NCBI GenBank assembly: GCA_018268415.1
Contig: JAFDWO010000121.1
Location: 33,618 to 97,617 of the forward strand
Direction: 5' to 3'
Length of the DNA stretch: 64,000 bases
Origin: Actinomycetota bacterium
GTDB taxonomy: Bacteria; Actinomycetota; Thermoleophilia; Solirubrobacterales; 70-9
The notes beneath the pieces were generated by a model that made no database searches, was not told the DNA's origin, and was given only the letters and a program-made list of their open reading frames with translations. This document shows positions 43,538 through 53,371 of this stretch, piece after piece; the stretch's first letter is position 1; every line of letters begins with the position of its first letter. The translations under genes and the position numbers were made by a program.

Positions 43538-43848
43538 GCCGTGACGATAGGGGACCGGCCCTCCCGGCTGTTCCTTATCCCCACCATTCCGGCATAAGGA
43601 ACAGCTGGGCGGGGACGAACAGCGGCGTCTTCCGGCGCCAGGAACGACTGGGCCGGGACGAACAGGAGGGCGTCGAGATCTTGCCTCGACGCCCTCTCCC
43701 CCCTGTTCAAGCCGGCCGGAAGCCCCCAGTCCGAGCCTCCGGCCGGTGTTACGGCTCTCCCTGGCTTAGCTTGGAAAGCCGCAATTAGAAAACCCGATGT
43801 GTGACGAAAGTTGCGCCGGCGGGTATTGGCTAAGTTTTCGGCGGACTC
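43538..43848 (+). repeat. Gap with three hairpins between DUF1385 and rarA genes
   Basis: 311 nt, no gene seen. A decayed hairpin A with core GCTGTTCCTTAT (43569-43580)/ATAAGGAACAGC (43596-43607); a 12-bp hairpin GAGGGCGTCGAG/CTCGACGCCCTC (43666-43696) with outer GAACAG/CTGTTC; CCGGCCGGA/TCCGGCCGG (43712-43746). GGGACGAACAG occurs twice (about 43614, 43656). Only island in the window lying between two genes of the same direction with DUF1385 promoter function still needed. Confidence 0.8.
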
Positions 43849-45195
43849 TCAGGGCCTGCCGAGGCGGCGGCGCAGCTCGGCGAGGCGCTCGCCGAAGGCC
43901 TTCTCGCGCCCGTTGCCGGTCGGCTCGTAGAAGCGGCGCTCGACCAGGTCGTCGGGGAGGTACTGCTGGGCGACGACGTTGCCGGGGTGGTCGTGCGCGT
44001 AGAGGTAGCCCTCGCCGCGGCCGAGGGCCCCGGCGCCCGGGTAGTGGGCGTCGCGCAGGTGATCGGGCGGGGTCTGCGCACCGTGGCGGCGCACCTCGGC
44101 GCGGGCCGCGCCGATCGCCGTCGTCGCCGCGTTCGACTTCGGCGCCATCGCCAGGTAGATCGCTGCCTGACTCAGGTTCAGCGCGCACTCCGGCAGGCCG
44201 ACCCGGTCGACCGCCCGGGCGGCGGCGTCGGCGACCACCAGCGCCATCGGGTCGGCGTTGCCGATGTCCTCGGAGGCGAGGATCACCATCCGGCGGGCGA
44301 TGAAGCGCGGGTCCTCGCCGCCCTCCAGCATCACCGCGAGGTAGTAGAGCGAAGCGTCGACGTCGGAGCCGCGGGTCGACTTGATCCAGGCCGAGATGAA
44401 GTCGTAGTGGCGGTCGCCCTGGCGGTCGTAGGAGATGGCGCGCCGCTGCAGGGCGTCTTCGATCGCGGCGACGTCGACCTCCTTGCCCGCGGCGCGCTCC
44501 GCCGCCCGCTCCAGGGCGGAGAGCGCCGCGCGGGCGTCGCCGCCGCTGCGCTCGGCCAGCATCGCCAGCGCGTCCCCTGAGATCGGCGGTGGATCGGCGA
44601 TCCCCCGCTCGGGGTCGGCGAGGGCGCGGCGCAGGATCACCTCCACCTGCTCCGGCGACAGCGGTGCCAGCTCGTAGACCTGGCTGCGCGAGATCAGCGC
44701 CGAGTTGACCTCGAAGTACGGGTTCTCGGTGGTCGCCCCGATCAGGGTCAGGAGCCCTTCCTCGACCGCCGGCAGCAGGGCATCCTGCTGGGCCTTGTTG
44801 AAGCGGTGGATCTCGTCGAGGAAGAGGATCGTCGGACGCCCGGAGGAGCGCCGGCGCTCCCGCGCCCGTTCGATCACCCCGCGGATCTCGGCTTTGCCCG
44901 CGTTCACCGCCGACTCCTCCTCGAAGGCCCCGTCCGCCATCCGTGCCGCGATCCGCGCCAGCGTCGTCTTCCCCGCCCCGGGCGGCCCATAGAGGATCGC
45001 GCTGTGCGGCCGCCCCGATTCGATCGCCGCCCGCAGCGCCGACCCCTCCCCCACGATGTGCTCCTGCCCGACCATCTCGTCGAGCGTCCGCGGCCGCATC
45101 CGCACCGCCAACGGCGCGTTCGGTGGAACCTCCTCCACCGCTTCGGCTCCCGCCGCCGACCGGGCGTCACCGGTGTCGAAGAGCTGCTCGCTCAT
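43849..45195 (-). CDS. rarA: Replication-associated recombination protein A (MgsA) AAA+ ATPase
   Basis: 448 residues. [27 protein letters not shown] start, Walker [16 protein letters not shown], Walker [24 protein letters not shown], sensor [24 protein letters not shown] and the C-terminal MgsA domain ([41 protein letters not shown]). Acts at stalled forks with SSB. Confidence 0.96.
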   Translation of the reverse strand: MSEQLFDTGDARSAAGAEAVEEVPPNAPLAVRMRPRTLDEMVGQEHIVGEGSALRAAIESGRPHSAILYGPPGAGKTTLARIAARMADGAFEEESAVNAGKAEIRGVIERARERRRSSGRPTILFLDEIHRFNKAQQDALLPAVEEGLLTLIGATTENPYFEVNSALISRSQVYELAPLSPEQVEVILRRALADPERGIADPPPISGDALAMLAERSGGDARAALSALERAAERAAGKEVDVAAIEDALQRRAISYDRQGDRHYDFISAWIKSTRGSDVDASLYYLAVMLEGGEDPRFIARRMVILASEDIGNADPMALVVADAAARAVDRVGLPECALNLSQAAIYLAMAPKSNAATTAIGAARAEVRRHGAQTPPDHLRDAHYPGAGALGRGEGYLYAHDHPGNVVAQQYLPDDLVERRFYEPTGNGREKAFGERLAELRRRLGRP

Positions 45196-45302
45196 CGCCC
45201 CAGTATGAGCAACGCGCTAGGCGTACCGCGGCCACTCCCTGGCGCAGAGGTGGTTGAGGCCGAGGCGGGTGAAGTTCTCCCCCTGCGACGTACACTCGAC
45301 GG

Positions 45303-46895
45303 ATGGAGAGCGCTGCGGACGTCGCAGGGACCGTGAAGATGCTCGAGTCGCGCAATCCGACCACGGGCGAGGTGGTCGGGAGAGTCGCGACGATCGGGCC
45401 GGAGGAGGTCCAGGGGGTCGTCGACGCGGTGGCGCGGATCCAGCCCGCCTGGGCACAACTGACGCTGAAGGACCGGGCGCGGTACATGCTGCGGGCCGCC
45501 GACGCGCTGCTGGACGAGATCGACGAGATCGCGGAGCTGCTGGTGCGCGAGCAGGGCAAGCCGCGGGTCGAGGCCTACACGATGGAGCTGCTGCCGACGG
45601 TTGATGCGCTGCACTGGGTCGCCAAGGCCGGGCCGAAGGTGCTCGCCGACGAGAAGGTGCGGATGACGCAGGCCTTCACGCTGTCGAAGAGCGGGCACTT
45701 CTCCTACGAGCCGATCGGCGTGGTCGGGGTGATCGCGCCCTGGAACTACCCCTGGTCGATCCCGTTCGGCGAGGTGGCGATCGCGCTGATGGCGGGTAAC
45801 GGCGTGGTGCTGAAGCCGGCCTCGCTGACGCCACTCCTGGGCGAGCGGATCCGCGCAGTGTTCGAGCGCGGCGGCTTGCCGGAGGGGCTGCTGCAGGTGG
45901 TCCACGGCGGAGGGGCGGTCGGCGAGGCCCTCGCGCGCTCCTCGGTCGGCAAGGTGTTCTTCACCGGGTCGGTCGAGGTGGGCCGGCACGTCGGCGAGGT
46001 CTGCGCGCACGACCTGAAGGGCAGCGTGCTGGAGCTCGGCGGCAAGGACCCGATGATCGTCTGCGCCGACGCCGACCTCGACAACGCCGTCAGCGGGGCG
46101 GTGTGGGGCGGGTTCGCCAACGCCGGGCAGACCTGCTCGGGGATCGAGCGGGTCTACGTGATGCGCGCGGTGGCCGACCGGTTCGTCGCCGGGGTCGCGC
46201 GCGAGGCGGAACGGCTGCGGATCGGCGATCCGCTCGCCTGGGAGACCGAGATCGGCCCGATGGCCGCCGACTCCCAGTACGAGACCGTGGTCGGGTTGAT
46301 CGACGACGCGGTGGCAAGCGGCGCCACCAGGCTGTGCGGGGGGCCGATCGAGGTCCCCGGCCTGGCGGGCCGCTTCATCGCGCCGACCGTCCTCACCGGC
46401 GTCACCCACGAGATGCGGATCATGCGCGAGGAGATCTTCGGGCCGGTGCTGCCGATCGTCGTCGTCGACTCCGAGCAGGAGGCGATCGACCTCGCCAACG
46501 ACTCCGAGTTCGGCCTCGGCGCCTCGGTCTGGACCCGCGACCGGGCGCGCGGCGAGCGCATCGCGCGGGTGCTCGAGTCAGGCATGGTCTGGATCAACGA
46601 CCACTCCTTCAGCCACGGCGCCTGCCAGTGCTCGTGGGGCGGGGTGAAGAACTCCGGCCTCGGTCGCTCGCACTCCAAATTCGGCTTCTACGAGTGCGTC
46701 AACATCAAGATGAACGCCTGGGAGCCGGGCCTCGCCCGCGACTTCTGGTGGCACCCCTACGACCGCACCCTGGGCGAGGCGGTGCGCAACTCGGCGCGGC
46801 TCCTCTACGGCCGCGGAGAGGTGCGGGCGCGGGCGCTCCGCGATGGCGCCCGGCCCCTGCTGCGGGTGGGCCGGCGCAGCGTGCGGCGGGGTTGA
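45303..46895 (+). CDS. Aldehyde dehydrogenase family protein
   Basis: 530 residues, NAD(P)-dependent. GVIAPWNYPWSIPF, catalytic Glu in LELGGKDPMIV, catalytic Cys in GQTCSGIERVYV, and EEIFGPVLPIV are all present. The C terminus is about 40 residues longer than usual, ending in a basic, Arg-rich tail (RALRDGARPLLRVGRRSVRRG). Start could also be the Met of KMLESRNPTTGEVV. It could oxidise aminoaldehydes made by the amine enzymes at 20-31 kb; not shown. Confidence 0.92.
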   Translation: MESAADVAGTVKMLESRNPTTGEVVGRVATIGPEEVQGVVDAVARIQPAWAQLTLKDRARYMLRAADALLDEIDEIAELLVREQGKPRVEAYTMELLPTVDALHWVAKAGPKVLADEKVRMTQAFTLSKSGHFSYEPIGVVGVIAPWNYPWSIPFGEVAIALMAGNGVVLKPASLTPLLGERIRAVFERGGLPEGLLQVVHGGGAVGEALARSSVGKVFFTGSVEVGRHVGEVCAHDLKGSVLELGGKDPMIVCADADLDNAVSGAVWGGFANAGQTCSGIERVYVMRAVADRFVAGVAREAERLRIGDPLAWETEIGPMAADSQYETVVGLIDDAVASGATRLCGGPIEVPGLAGRFIAPTVLTGVTHEMRIMREEIFGPVLPIVVVDSEQEAIDLANDSEFGLGASVWTRDRARGERIARVLESGMVWINDHSFSHGACQCSWGGVKNSGLGRSHSKFGFYECVNIKMNAWEPGLARDFWWHPYDRTLGEAVRNSARLLYGRGEVRARALRDGARPLLRVGRRSVRRG

Positions 46896-46920
46896 GCGGC
46901 CGGGAAGGGACGGGCGGGGG

Positions 46921-47034
46921 CTCGGGCGCGGCGGCCGCCCGAGGTACGCAGGGATGCATCCCGGACCGGGATCCAGGGGCCCGGAGAGGCGCGGTCGACC
47001 TTACCCCCCGTTTCAGGTGGGTAAGGTCGACCGC
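46921..47034 (+). repeat. Three stacked hairpins before the ccm-hem operon
   Basis: CTCGGGCG/CGCCCGAG (46921-46943), GGGATGCATCCC (46951-46962) and a 16-bp perfect stem GCGGTCGACCTTACCC/GGGTAAGGTCGACCGC (46991-47006/47019-47034, loop of 12 nt ending AGGT). The last ends 32 nt before the ccmA start. Confidence 0.85.
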
Positions 47035-47066
47035 CCCGCACCCCACCAAACCGACAGAATCAGCGC

Positions 47067-47735
47067 GTGGCCGATGACCAGAAAGGCGCGGGGCCAGCGA
47101 TCAAGCTGGTCGGCCTACGCCGCGTCTACGGCGACCGGGCGGCGCTCGAGGACGTCACCCTGGAGACGGCCGTCGGCGACTCGCTGGTCGTCCTCGGCCC
47201 CAACGGTGCCGGTAAGACGACGCTGCTGCGCATCCTCGCGACGCTGCTACGACCTACGGGCGGCGAGGTCGGCGTGCTCGGCTGCAAGCTCCCCGACGAG
47301 GCCTGGAAGCTGCGCGGCAAGATCGGTTACCTGGGCCACGAACCGCTGCTCTATCGCGACCTCTCGGGGCGCGAGAACCTCCGCTTCCACGCCAAGCTGC
47401 ACGGGATCAAGGGCGCCCGCGCCGAGGCCCGGATCGAGGAGCTGCTGGACGCGGTGAAGCTCTCGCACCGTGGGGATGAGCGGACCTTCGAGTTCTCCGC
47501 CGGGATGCGCCAGCGGCTGGCGATCTGCCGCTGCGTCCTGCACGAGCCGGAGCTGCTGCTGCTCGACGAGCCCGACTCGAACCTCGACATCGAGGGCCGT
47601 GAGATCGCCCGGACGCTGATCGGCCCCGGCGGCGGCCACACCCGCGTCGTCGTCACCCACGACCCGGAGCGCTTCCTGCCCGAAGCCCACCAGGTACTGC
47701 GCCTCGACGTCAACGAGCCGGCGGCGGTGTCGTGA
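47067..47735 (+). CDS. ccmA: Heme exporter ATP-binding protein
   Basis: 222 residues, ABC ATPase: Walker A LGPNGAGKTTLLRIL, signature FSAGMRQRLAICRCV, Walker B LLLLDEPDSNLD. With ccmB and ccmC downstream (four-base overlap with ccmB) it is CcmA of cytochrome c maturation system I. The start given is a GTG (GTGGCCGATGACCAG). Confidence 0.93.
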   Translation: MADDQKGAGPAIKLVGLRRVYGDRAALEDVTLETAVGDSLVVLGPNGAGKTTLLRILATLLRPTGGEVGVLGCKLPDEAWKLRGKIGYLGHEPLLYRDLSGRENLRFHAKLHGIKGARAEARIEELLDAVKLSHRGDERTFEFSAGMRQRLAICRCVLHEPELLLLDEPDSNLDIEGREIARTLIGPGGGHTRVVVTHDPERFLPEAHQVLRLDVNEPAAVS

Positions 47736-48412
47736 CCCCCTCGCGCACCGCCTTCGCCGCGATCCTCGGCAAGGACCTGCGGGCCGAGCTGCGCACCCTG
47801 CAGTCGCTCCCGGCGATGGCGCTCTTCGCGGTGACCTCGTTCGTGATCTTCCGCTTCGGCCTCAACCGCACCAGCCTCTCCGGCTCGCTCGCCGCCGGGG
47901 TGCTCTGGGCGACGCTCCTCTTCGCCGCGGTGCTCGGCATCAACCGCCTCTTCGTCGCCGAGCGCGAGGAGGGCGGCTTCGACGCGATCCGCCTCGCCCC
48001 GATCGACCGCAGCGTCCTCTTCACCGCCAAGGCCACGGCGCTGGTCATCTACCTGGCGGCGCTGGAGCTGATCGCGGTGCCGATCTTCGCCGTCTTCTTC
48101 CTCAACAGCGCCGCCGCCCTGCCGCCGCTGATCATCGTGCTCCTGCTCGCCGACATCGGCCTCGCCTCGGCGGGCACGCTGATCTCCTCGATGGCGGTCA
48201 ACTCGCGGGCCCGCGACCTGCTCGTGCCCCTCGTCCTGCTGCCCCTCGTGGTGCCGCTGATGATCGCCGCCACGGCCGCCACGGAACCCCTGATGCTGCT
48301 GGGCGGAGTCTCTTACCACCGGTTCGGAACCTGGCTGATGGTGCTGGGTCTATACGATCTGATCTTCGCCCTGCTGGGCTACGCGGTGTTCGACTTCCTG
48401 CTCGAGGATTGA
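47732..48412 (+). CDS. ccmB: Heme exporter membrane protein
   Basis: 226 residues, about six membrane helices; N-terminal FAAILGKDLRAELRT and REEGGFDAIRLAPIDRSVLF are CcmB hallmarks. Works with CcmA and CcmC. Confidence 0.92.
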   Translation: MTPSRTAFAAILGKDLRAELRTLQSLPAMALFAVTSFVIFRFGLNRTSLSGSLAAGVLWATLLFAAVLGINRLFVAEREEGGFDAIRLAPIDRSVLFTAKATALVIYLAALELIAVPIFAVFFLNSAAALPPLIIVLLLADIGLASAGTLISSMAVNSRARDLLVPLVLLPLVVPLMIAATAATEPLMLLGGVSYHRFGTWLMVLGLYDLIFALLGYAVFDFLLED

Positions 48413-48430
48413 TCCGCCGCGCCCAGTGGT

Positions 48431-49171
48431 ATGGCGCTCGACCCCAGCATGTACAGCAAAGGACTCAGACCGCTTTCGATCGCGACCCCCGTGGCGTTCG
48501 CGATCACCCTCGCGCTGGTCTTCTTCTACGCGCCGATCGAATCCGACCAGGGCTTCCTGCAGAAGATCTTCTACCTGCACGTGCCGCTGGCGATCGTCGC
48601 CCTCTGCGGCTTCATCGTCGGCGGGATCTTCGCGATCCTCCACCTGCGGCGGGACGACCCGCGCTATGACGCCTACTCCTACGTCGCGATCCACATCTCC
48701 GTGATCTTCGCCTGTGGGGGCCTGATCACCGGGTCGATCTGGGCGAAGGGCTCCTGGGGCCACTGGTGGGTCTGGAACGAACCGACCCTGGTCAGCTTCC
48801 TGATCGTCTTCCTCCTCTACGCGACCTACTACCCCTTCCGTTACGCGATCGAGGACCGCCAACGCCAGGCCCGTTACGCCTCGGTCTTCGCGATCACCGC
48901 CGGCGCCTTCGTCCCGCTCAACTTCCTCGCCGTGCGGATGTCGGCCTCGCTGGTCCACCCGCGCGTCTTCGCCACCGCCGAAGGCGGCCTGCCCGGCTCG
49001 ATGAAGCTGACCTTCCTCTGCTCGATCATCTCGATGGCGCTGCTTTGGACGACGCTGGTCAAGTTCGAGCTGTCGGCGAAGAGCGCCCAGGGCCAGCTGA
49101 AGCGCCTGCGGCGCGCGCTCGACGCCCCGACCGGCCCGCCCAGCTCCCGAATCGCCCCGGAGGTCCACTGA
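48431..49171 (+). CDS. ccmC: Cytochrome c assembly protein, CcmC-type
   Basis: 246 residues, six membrane helices. Tryptophan-rich heme-handling motif GSWGHWWVWNEP (WWD domain) and His residues in KIFYLHVPLA and ALVHPRVF. Attaches heme for delivery to CcmE. 18 nt after ccmB; stop overlaps the next ATG by one base. Confidence 0.92.
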   Translation: MALDPSMYSKGLRPLSIATPVAFAITLALVFFYAPIESDQGFLQKIFYLHVPLAIVALCGFIVGGIFAILHLRRDDPRYDAYSYVAIHISVIFACGGLITGSIWAKGSWGHWWVWNEPTLVSFLIVFLLYATYYPFRYAIEDRQRQARYASVFAITAGAFVPLNFLAVRMSASLVHPRVFATAEGGLPGSMKLTFLCSIISMALLWTTLVKFELSAKSAQGQLKRLRRALDAPTGPPSSRIAPEVH

Positions 49172-49410
49172 TGGTCGCCACGCTTTACGGCTGGATCGTC
49201 GCCGCCCCGGCCATCCCCAACGACGTCGGCGGCAAGTACGTCGCCGCCGCCTACATCGTCTTCGTCGTGCTGCTGCTGATCTACGTCGCGATCATGGGCA
49301 TGAAACTGGCGCGCATCGAGCGCGGCCTGCGCGAGGTCGCCGAGATCGCCGAGCAGCGCAAAGAGGACGCGGCCGGCGAGGAGACGGCGCCGACGGAGGT
49401 CAAGTCTTGA
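49171..49410 (+). CDS. ccmD: CcmD-like small membrane protein
   Basis: 79 residues with one membrane helix (YVAAAYIVFVVLLLIYVAIMG) followed by KLARIERGLREVAEIAEQRKEDA, the CcmD layout. Start overlaps the ccmC stop (TGATG), end overlaps the hemA start by four bases, tying heme export to heme synthesis in one transcript. Confidence 0.75.
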   Translation: MVATLYGWIVAAPAIPNDVGGKYVAAAYIVFVVLLLIYVAIMGMKLARIERGLREVAEIAEQRKEDAAGEETAPTEVKS

Positions 49411-50735
49411 GCGAGATCCTGGCGCTCGGGGTGTCGCACAAGACGGCACCGCTGGACCTTCGTGAGCGCCTCTCGCTCACCGAGGGACGGGCCGTCGCGG
49501 CGCTGCGTGAGCTGACCGAGGCGGCGACGATCGAGGAGGCCGCGGCGATCTCCACCTGCAACCGGACCGAGCTCTACCTGGTCGTCTCCGACCCGGTCGA
49601 GGCCGAGTCCGAGGCGCTCGGCGTGCTCACGCGCAAGGCCGGGATCCGGCCGACCGAGCTGCTCGGCCACCTCTACTCGCTGCGCGGGGTCGAGGGCTCG
49701 CGTCACCTGCTGCGGGTGACCGCGGGGCTCGACTCGATGATCGTCGGCGAGGCCGAGATCCAGGGCCAGGTCAAACGCGCCTACGAGCTGGCGCTGGTCG
49801 AGGGCGCGACCGGGCCGATCCTCAACCGCCTCTTCCGCGGCGCGCTGGCGGCCGGCGGGCGGGCCCGCAACGAGACGGCGATCGGCGAGCGCGGCGTCTC
49901 CATCCCGTCGGTGGCGGTCGAGGTCGCGCAACGGGCGCTCGGCGACCTCGCCGAGCGGACGGTGCTGATGATCGGCGCCGGCGCCACCGCCGAACTCGTC
50001 GCCCGCGCGCTGGTCGCCCGCGGCGTCGACACCGTCTTCGTCGCCAACCGCCATCACGATCGCGCGCTCGGCCTCGCCCAGCGCTTCGACGGCGAGGCGA
50101 TCCGCTTCGAGAACCTGCCCGAGCAGCTGACCCAGGTGGACGTCGCCGTCTCCACCACCAACTCGCCGCACCACATCATCGAGCGCGACGGGCTGGAACA
50201 GGTGATGGCGGAGCGCGAAGCGCGACCGCTGCTGCTGATCGACATCGCGGTGCCGCGCGACATCGAGCCGGCCTGCCGCGAGGTGCCGGGCGTGAGCGTC
50301 CACGACATCGATGACGTCCAGAAGATCGTCGAACGGAACGCCGGCGTGCGCGAAGCGGAGGCGACGCGGGCGGAGCGGATCATCGAGGCGGAGCTCGACC
50401 GCTTCCAGCGCTGGGTCGCCTCGCTGGAGGTGGTGCCGACGATTGCGGCGCTGCGTGAGCACGGCGACGAGGTGGTCCGCCGGGTGCTGGCGGAGAACGA
50501 GAACCGCTGGGAGAGCCTCGGCGAGGCCGATCGGGAGCGGGTTGAGCTGATGGCGAAGGCGATCGCCTCGCGGATCCTGCACGAGCCGACGCGGAGCATC
50601 CGCCGCGCCGCCGGCTCGGACGACGCCTACCAGTACGTGAGCGCGCTGCGCGAGCTGTTCGGCCTCGACGTCGAGACCGGGGTCGAGTCGGAAGAGCCGA
50701 GTAACGTGACTGAGTTGCGGCGCTCGTCCGATTAG
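49407..50735 (+). CDS. hemA: Glutamyl-tRNA reductase
   Basis: 442 residues. MSEILALGVSHKTAPLDLRERL start, catalytic Cys in ISTCNRTELY, NADP-binding LMIGAGATAELVARAL, and a C-terminal dimerisation domain. First step of C5 heme synthesis. Confidence 0.96.
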   Translation: MSEILALGVSHKTAPLDLRERLSLTEGRAVAALRELTEAATIEEAAAISTCNRTELYLVVSDPVEAESEALGVLTRKAGIRPTELLGHLYSLRGVEGSRHLLRVTAGLDSMIVGEAEIQGQVKRAYELALVEGATGPILNRLFRGALAAGGRARNETAIGERGVSIPSVAVEVAQRALGDLAERTVLMIGAGATAELVARALVARGVDTVFVANRHHDRALGLAQRFDGEAIRFENLPEQLTQVDVAVSTTNSPHHIIERDGLEQVMAEREARPLLLIDIAVPRDIEPACREVPGVSVHDIDDVQKIVERNAGVREAEATRAERIIEAELDRFQRWVASLEVVPTIAALREHGDEVVRRVLAENENRWESLGEADRERVELMAKAIASRILHEPTRSIRRAAGSDDAYQYVSALRELFGLDVETGVESEEPSNVTELRRSSD

Positions 50736-50834
50736 GCGCAGCGTGGCCGAGCAGATCAAGGACGCAAGGAGCGAAGCGTGCTCTGCACGTGAGCGACCGA
50801 GGACGCCGAGATGCGAAGCGCCACGCTCCGCCTA
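50733..50834 (+). repeat. Inverted repeat spanning hemA stop to hemC start
   Basis: TAGGCGCAGCGTGGC (50733-50747, overlapping the hemA stop) matches the reverse complement of GCCACGCTCCGCCTA (50820-50834, hemC codons 4-8) at 14 of 15 positions. Could fold the hemC start into a loop. Confidence 0.6.
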
Positions 50835-51707
50835 GCCACCAGGGGTAGCGCGCTTGCCTTGACGCAGGCCGGGATGGTGGCCGACCTGCTCGGCGGCGCC
50901 GAGCTGGTCGAGGTCTCCTCCGACGGTGCGCCGGGGGACAAATCGCGTTTCGTGCGGGCGGTCGAGCGGGCGGTTCTGGACGGACGCGCCGAGGTCGGCG
51001 TGCACTCGGCGAAGGACCTGCCGGGAGAGGAGGTCGAGGGCTTGGAGATCGCCGCGGTGCCACCGCGGGAGGATCCCGCCGACGCCTGGATCGGGGCGGG
51101 GACCTCGCTCGAGGACGCCCCGGAGGGCGCCCGGGTCGGGACCGTGAGCCTGCGGCGCAAGGCGCAGCTGCTGGCGGCGCGCCCGGACCTGCGCGTGGTC
51201 GATCTGAACGGCAACGTCGACACGCGGCTGCGCAAGCTCGCCGACGGCGATTACGACGCGATCATCCTCGCCGCGGCCGGGCTGCGGCGGCTGGGGCGCG
51301 AGGAGGAGATCGGCTTCCGCGTGCCCGAGGACCGGATGGTCCCGGCGGCGGGCCAGGGCGCGCTGGCGCTGCAGGTGCGCACCGGGGACGAGGAGAGCGC
51401 CGCGGCGGTGCGGGCGATCGGCGATGCCCAGGCCTTCGCCGCGCTGCGCGCCGAGCGCGCCTGCTTCACCCGGCTCGAGGCCGACTGCTCGACCCCGATC
51501 GGCGTCCACGCCCGGTGCGACGGCGCGCTCCTGCGGATCGGCGCCTTCGTCGGGCTGCCCGACGGCGGCGAGTGGATCCGTGATGAGCTGGATGGCGACC
51601 CCGACGATCCCGCCGCCGCCGGCCACGAGCTCGCCAAGCGCCTGCTCGGCGCCGGCGCCGCCGAGCTCCTCGCCCGCGCCGCACAGATGGCCGACTTCGA
51701 TGCGTAA
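50811..51707 (+). CDS. hemC: Hydroxymethylbilane synthase (porphobilinogen deaminase)
   Basis: 298 residues. LRLATRGSALALTQA start, GAPGDKSRFVRAVERAVLDGRAEVGVHSAKDLP, and the dipyrromethane-bearing Cys in LEADCSTPIGVHA. Length slightly short but complete. 75 nt after hemA. Confidence 0.96.
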   Translation: MRSATLRLATRGSALALTQAGMVADLLGGAELVEVSSDGAPGDKSRFVRAVERAVLDGRAEVGVHSAKDLPGEEVEGLEIAAVPPREDPADAWIGAGTSLEDAPEGARVGTVSLRRKAQLLAARPDLRVVDLNGNVDTRLRKLADGDYDAIILAAAGLRRLGREEEIGFRVPEDRMVPAAGQGALALQVRTGDEESAAAVRAIGDAQAFAALRAERACFTRLEADCSTPIGVHARCDGALLRIGAFVGLPDGGEWIRDELDGDPDDPAAAGHELAKRLLGAGAAELLARAAQMADFDA

Positions 51708-51723
51708 TCCGCAACACCCCTCC

Positions 51724-51772
51724 GTTGATGGGCCGAAAACTCAAGCATGGCTTGAGTTTTCGGCCCATCAAC
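51724..51772 (+). repeat. Hairpin C, copy 3, inside the hem operon
   Basis: 23-bp perfect stem, loop ATG, core GGGCCGAAAACTCAAGC. It fills the 78-nt hemC-cobA/hemD gap and ends just before the AGGAGGTG ribosome site of the next gene. No T run follows, so it is not a standard terminator; it could pause transcription, protect the 3' end of hemC mRNA or bind protein. Confidence 0.95.
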
Positions 51773-51785
51773 AGGAGGTGGTGAC

Positions 51786-53360
51786 GTGAGTGTGACCAGG
51801 CGGGGGGTTGTGTATCTGGTCGGGGCCGGGCCGGGGGACCCGGGGCTGATGACGCGGCGCTCGCTGGAGCTGATCGCGGCGGCCGACGTCGTCTACTACG
51901 ACCGGCTGATTCCGCCGGGGGCGCTCGACGGGGCGCGTGCGGACGCCGAGCTGATCTACGTCGGCAAGCAGCCGGGGGTGCCCTCGGTGCCGCAGGCGGA
52001 GATCGGCGAGCGCCTGATCGAGGCGGCGCGGGCCGGACGCAGCGTGGTGCGGCTGAAGGGTGGCGACCCGTTCGTCTTCGGGCGCGGCGGCGAGGAGGGC
52101 GAAGCGCTGCGCGCGGCAGGGGTCGAGTTCGAGGTCGTGCCCGGCGTCACCGCGGGGGTCGCGGCGAGCGCCTACGCCGGCATCCCCGTGACCCACCGCG
52201 ACGACGCCTCGGCGGTCGCCTTCGTCACCGGCCACGAGGATCCGGAGAAGGCCGAGACGGCGCTCGACTGGGACGCCCTCGCCGCCTTCCCCGGGACGCT
52301 CGTTTTCTACATGGGGGTGAAGCGACTGGGCGAGAACGCGGCGGCGCTGATCGCCGCCGGTCGCGATGCCGAGGAGCCCGCGGCGGCGATCGAACGCGGT
52401 ACCTGGGCCGGTCAACGGACCGTGACCGCGACACTCGGGACGATCGCGTCGACGGTCGAGCGCGAAGACATCGGGGCGCCGGCGCTGATCGTGGTCGGCG
52501 CGGTCGCGGCCCGGCGCGAGGCGCTGGCCTGGCTGGAGCGGCGGCCGCTGCACGGGCGGACCGTCGTCGTGACCCGGGCGCGCGCCCAGGCGAGCGGCCT
52601 GGCAGCGACGCTGCGCGGCCTCGGTGCGAACGTGGTCGAGCTGCCCGCGATCCGGATCGAGCCGCTGCTCGAGAGCGACGAGGTGCGGCGCGCGGTGGCG
52701 ACGATCGCGGACTACGACTTGATCTGCCTCACCAGCCCGAACGGGGCGAACCTCCTCTTCGACGCCCTCGCCGCCGCGGGGCAGGACGGCCGCGCGGCTG
52801 GCGGAACGACCGCGCCGGGCACCAAGACGGGGACCGCGGGCGGGCTGGACGCCCGCGCCCTGGCCGGTGCGACGGTCGCGGCGATCGGCCCGGGGACCGC
52901 CCGCGCGCTCGCCGCCCACGGCATCGCCGCCGACGTCGTCCCCGAGCGCTTCGTCGCCGAGGCGCTGGTCGAGGCGCTCAGCGACGTGGACGTCAAGGGC
53001 AAACGCGTGCTGATCGCCCGCGCCGCCGAGGCCCGCGACGTCCTCCCCGACGCGCTGCGCGAGCGCGGCGCCACCGTGAACGTCGTGGCCGTCTACGAGA
53101 CCGTGCGCGAGGCGCCCGACGACGAGGCGATCGCCGCCGCCCAGGACGCCGACTACGTCACTTTCACCTCGTCCTCGACCGTGCGCAACCTCACCGAGGC
53201 GCTCGGCGACCGCTTTCCGGCGGGTGCGCGGATCGTCTCGATCGGCCCGATCACCAGTGCCGCGGTGGCCGAGGCCGGCCTCGAGGTCGCGGTCGAGGCC
53301 GAGCGCCACGACGTCGACGGCCTGCTCGCCGCCCTGCTCGCCGACGCGACGACGAATTGA
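51786..53360 (+). CDS. cobA-hemD: Fused uroporphyrinogen-III methyltransferase / uroporphyrinogen-III synthase
   Basis: 524 residues from GTG 51786 (AGGAGGTG 6 nt upstream). Residues 1-245 are [40 protein letters not shown], and GIPVTHRD. Residues 255-524 are Hem[25 protein letters not shown] and [17 protein letters not shown], with a Gly/Thr/Ala-rich insertion around 339-355. The fusion makes uroporphyrinogen III and diverts part to precorrin-2 for siroheme or cobalamin; siroheme is needed by the sulfite reductase at 14890. Confidence 0.95.
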   Translation: MSVTRRGVVYLVGAGPGDPGLMTRRSLELIAAADVVYYDRLIPPGALDGARADAELIYVGKQPGVPSVPQAEIGERLIEAARAGRSVVRLKGGDPFVFGRGGEEGEALRAAGVEFEVVPGVTAGVAASAYAGIPVTHRDDASAVAFVTGHEDPEKAETALDWDALAAFPGTLVFYMGVKRLGENAAALIAAGRDAEEPAAAIERGTWAGQRTVTATLGTIASTVEREDIGAPALIVVGAVAARREALAWLERRPLHGRTVVVTRARAQASGLAATLRGLGANVVELPAIRIEPLLESDEVRRAVATIADYDLICLTSPNGANLLFDALAAAGQDGRAAGGTTAPGTKTGTAGGLDARALAGATVAAIGPGTARALAAHGIAADVVPERFVAEALVEALSDVDVKGKRVLIARAAEARDVLPDALRERGATVNVVAVYETVREAPDDEAIAAAQDADYVTFTSSSTVRNLTEALGDRFPAGARIVSIGPITSAAVAEAGLEVAVEAERHDVDGLLAALLADATTN

Positions 53361-53371
53361 GCACCCCAGGC

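Noticed and set aside
51724..51772. Hairpin C as a rho-independent terminator
   Set aside because: The Ts are inside the stem, none follow it, and it lies within an operon.
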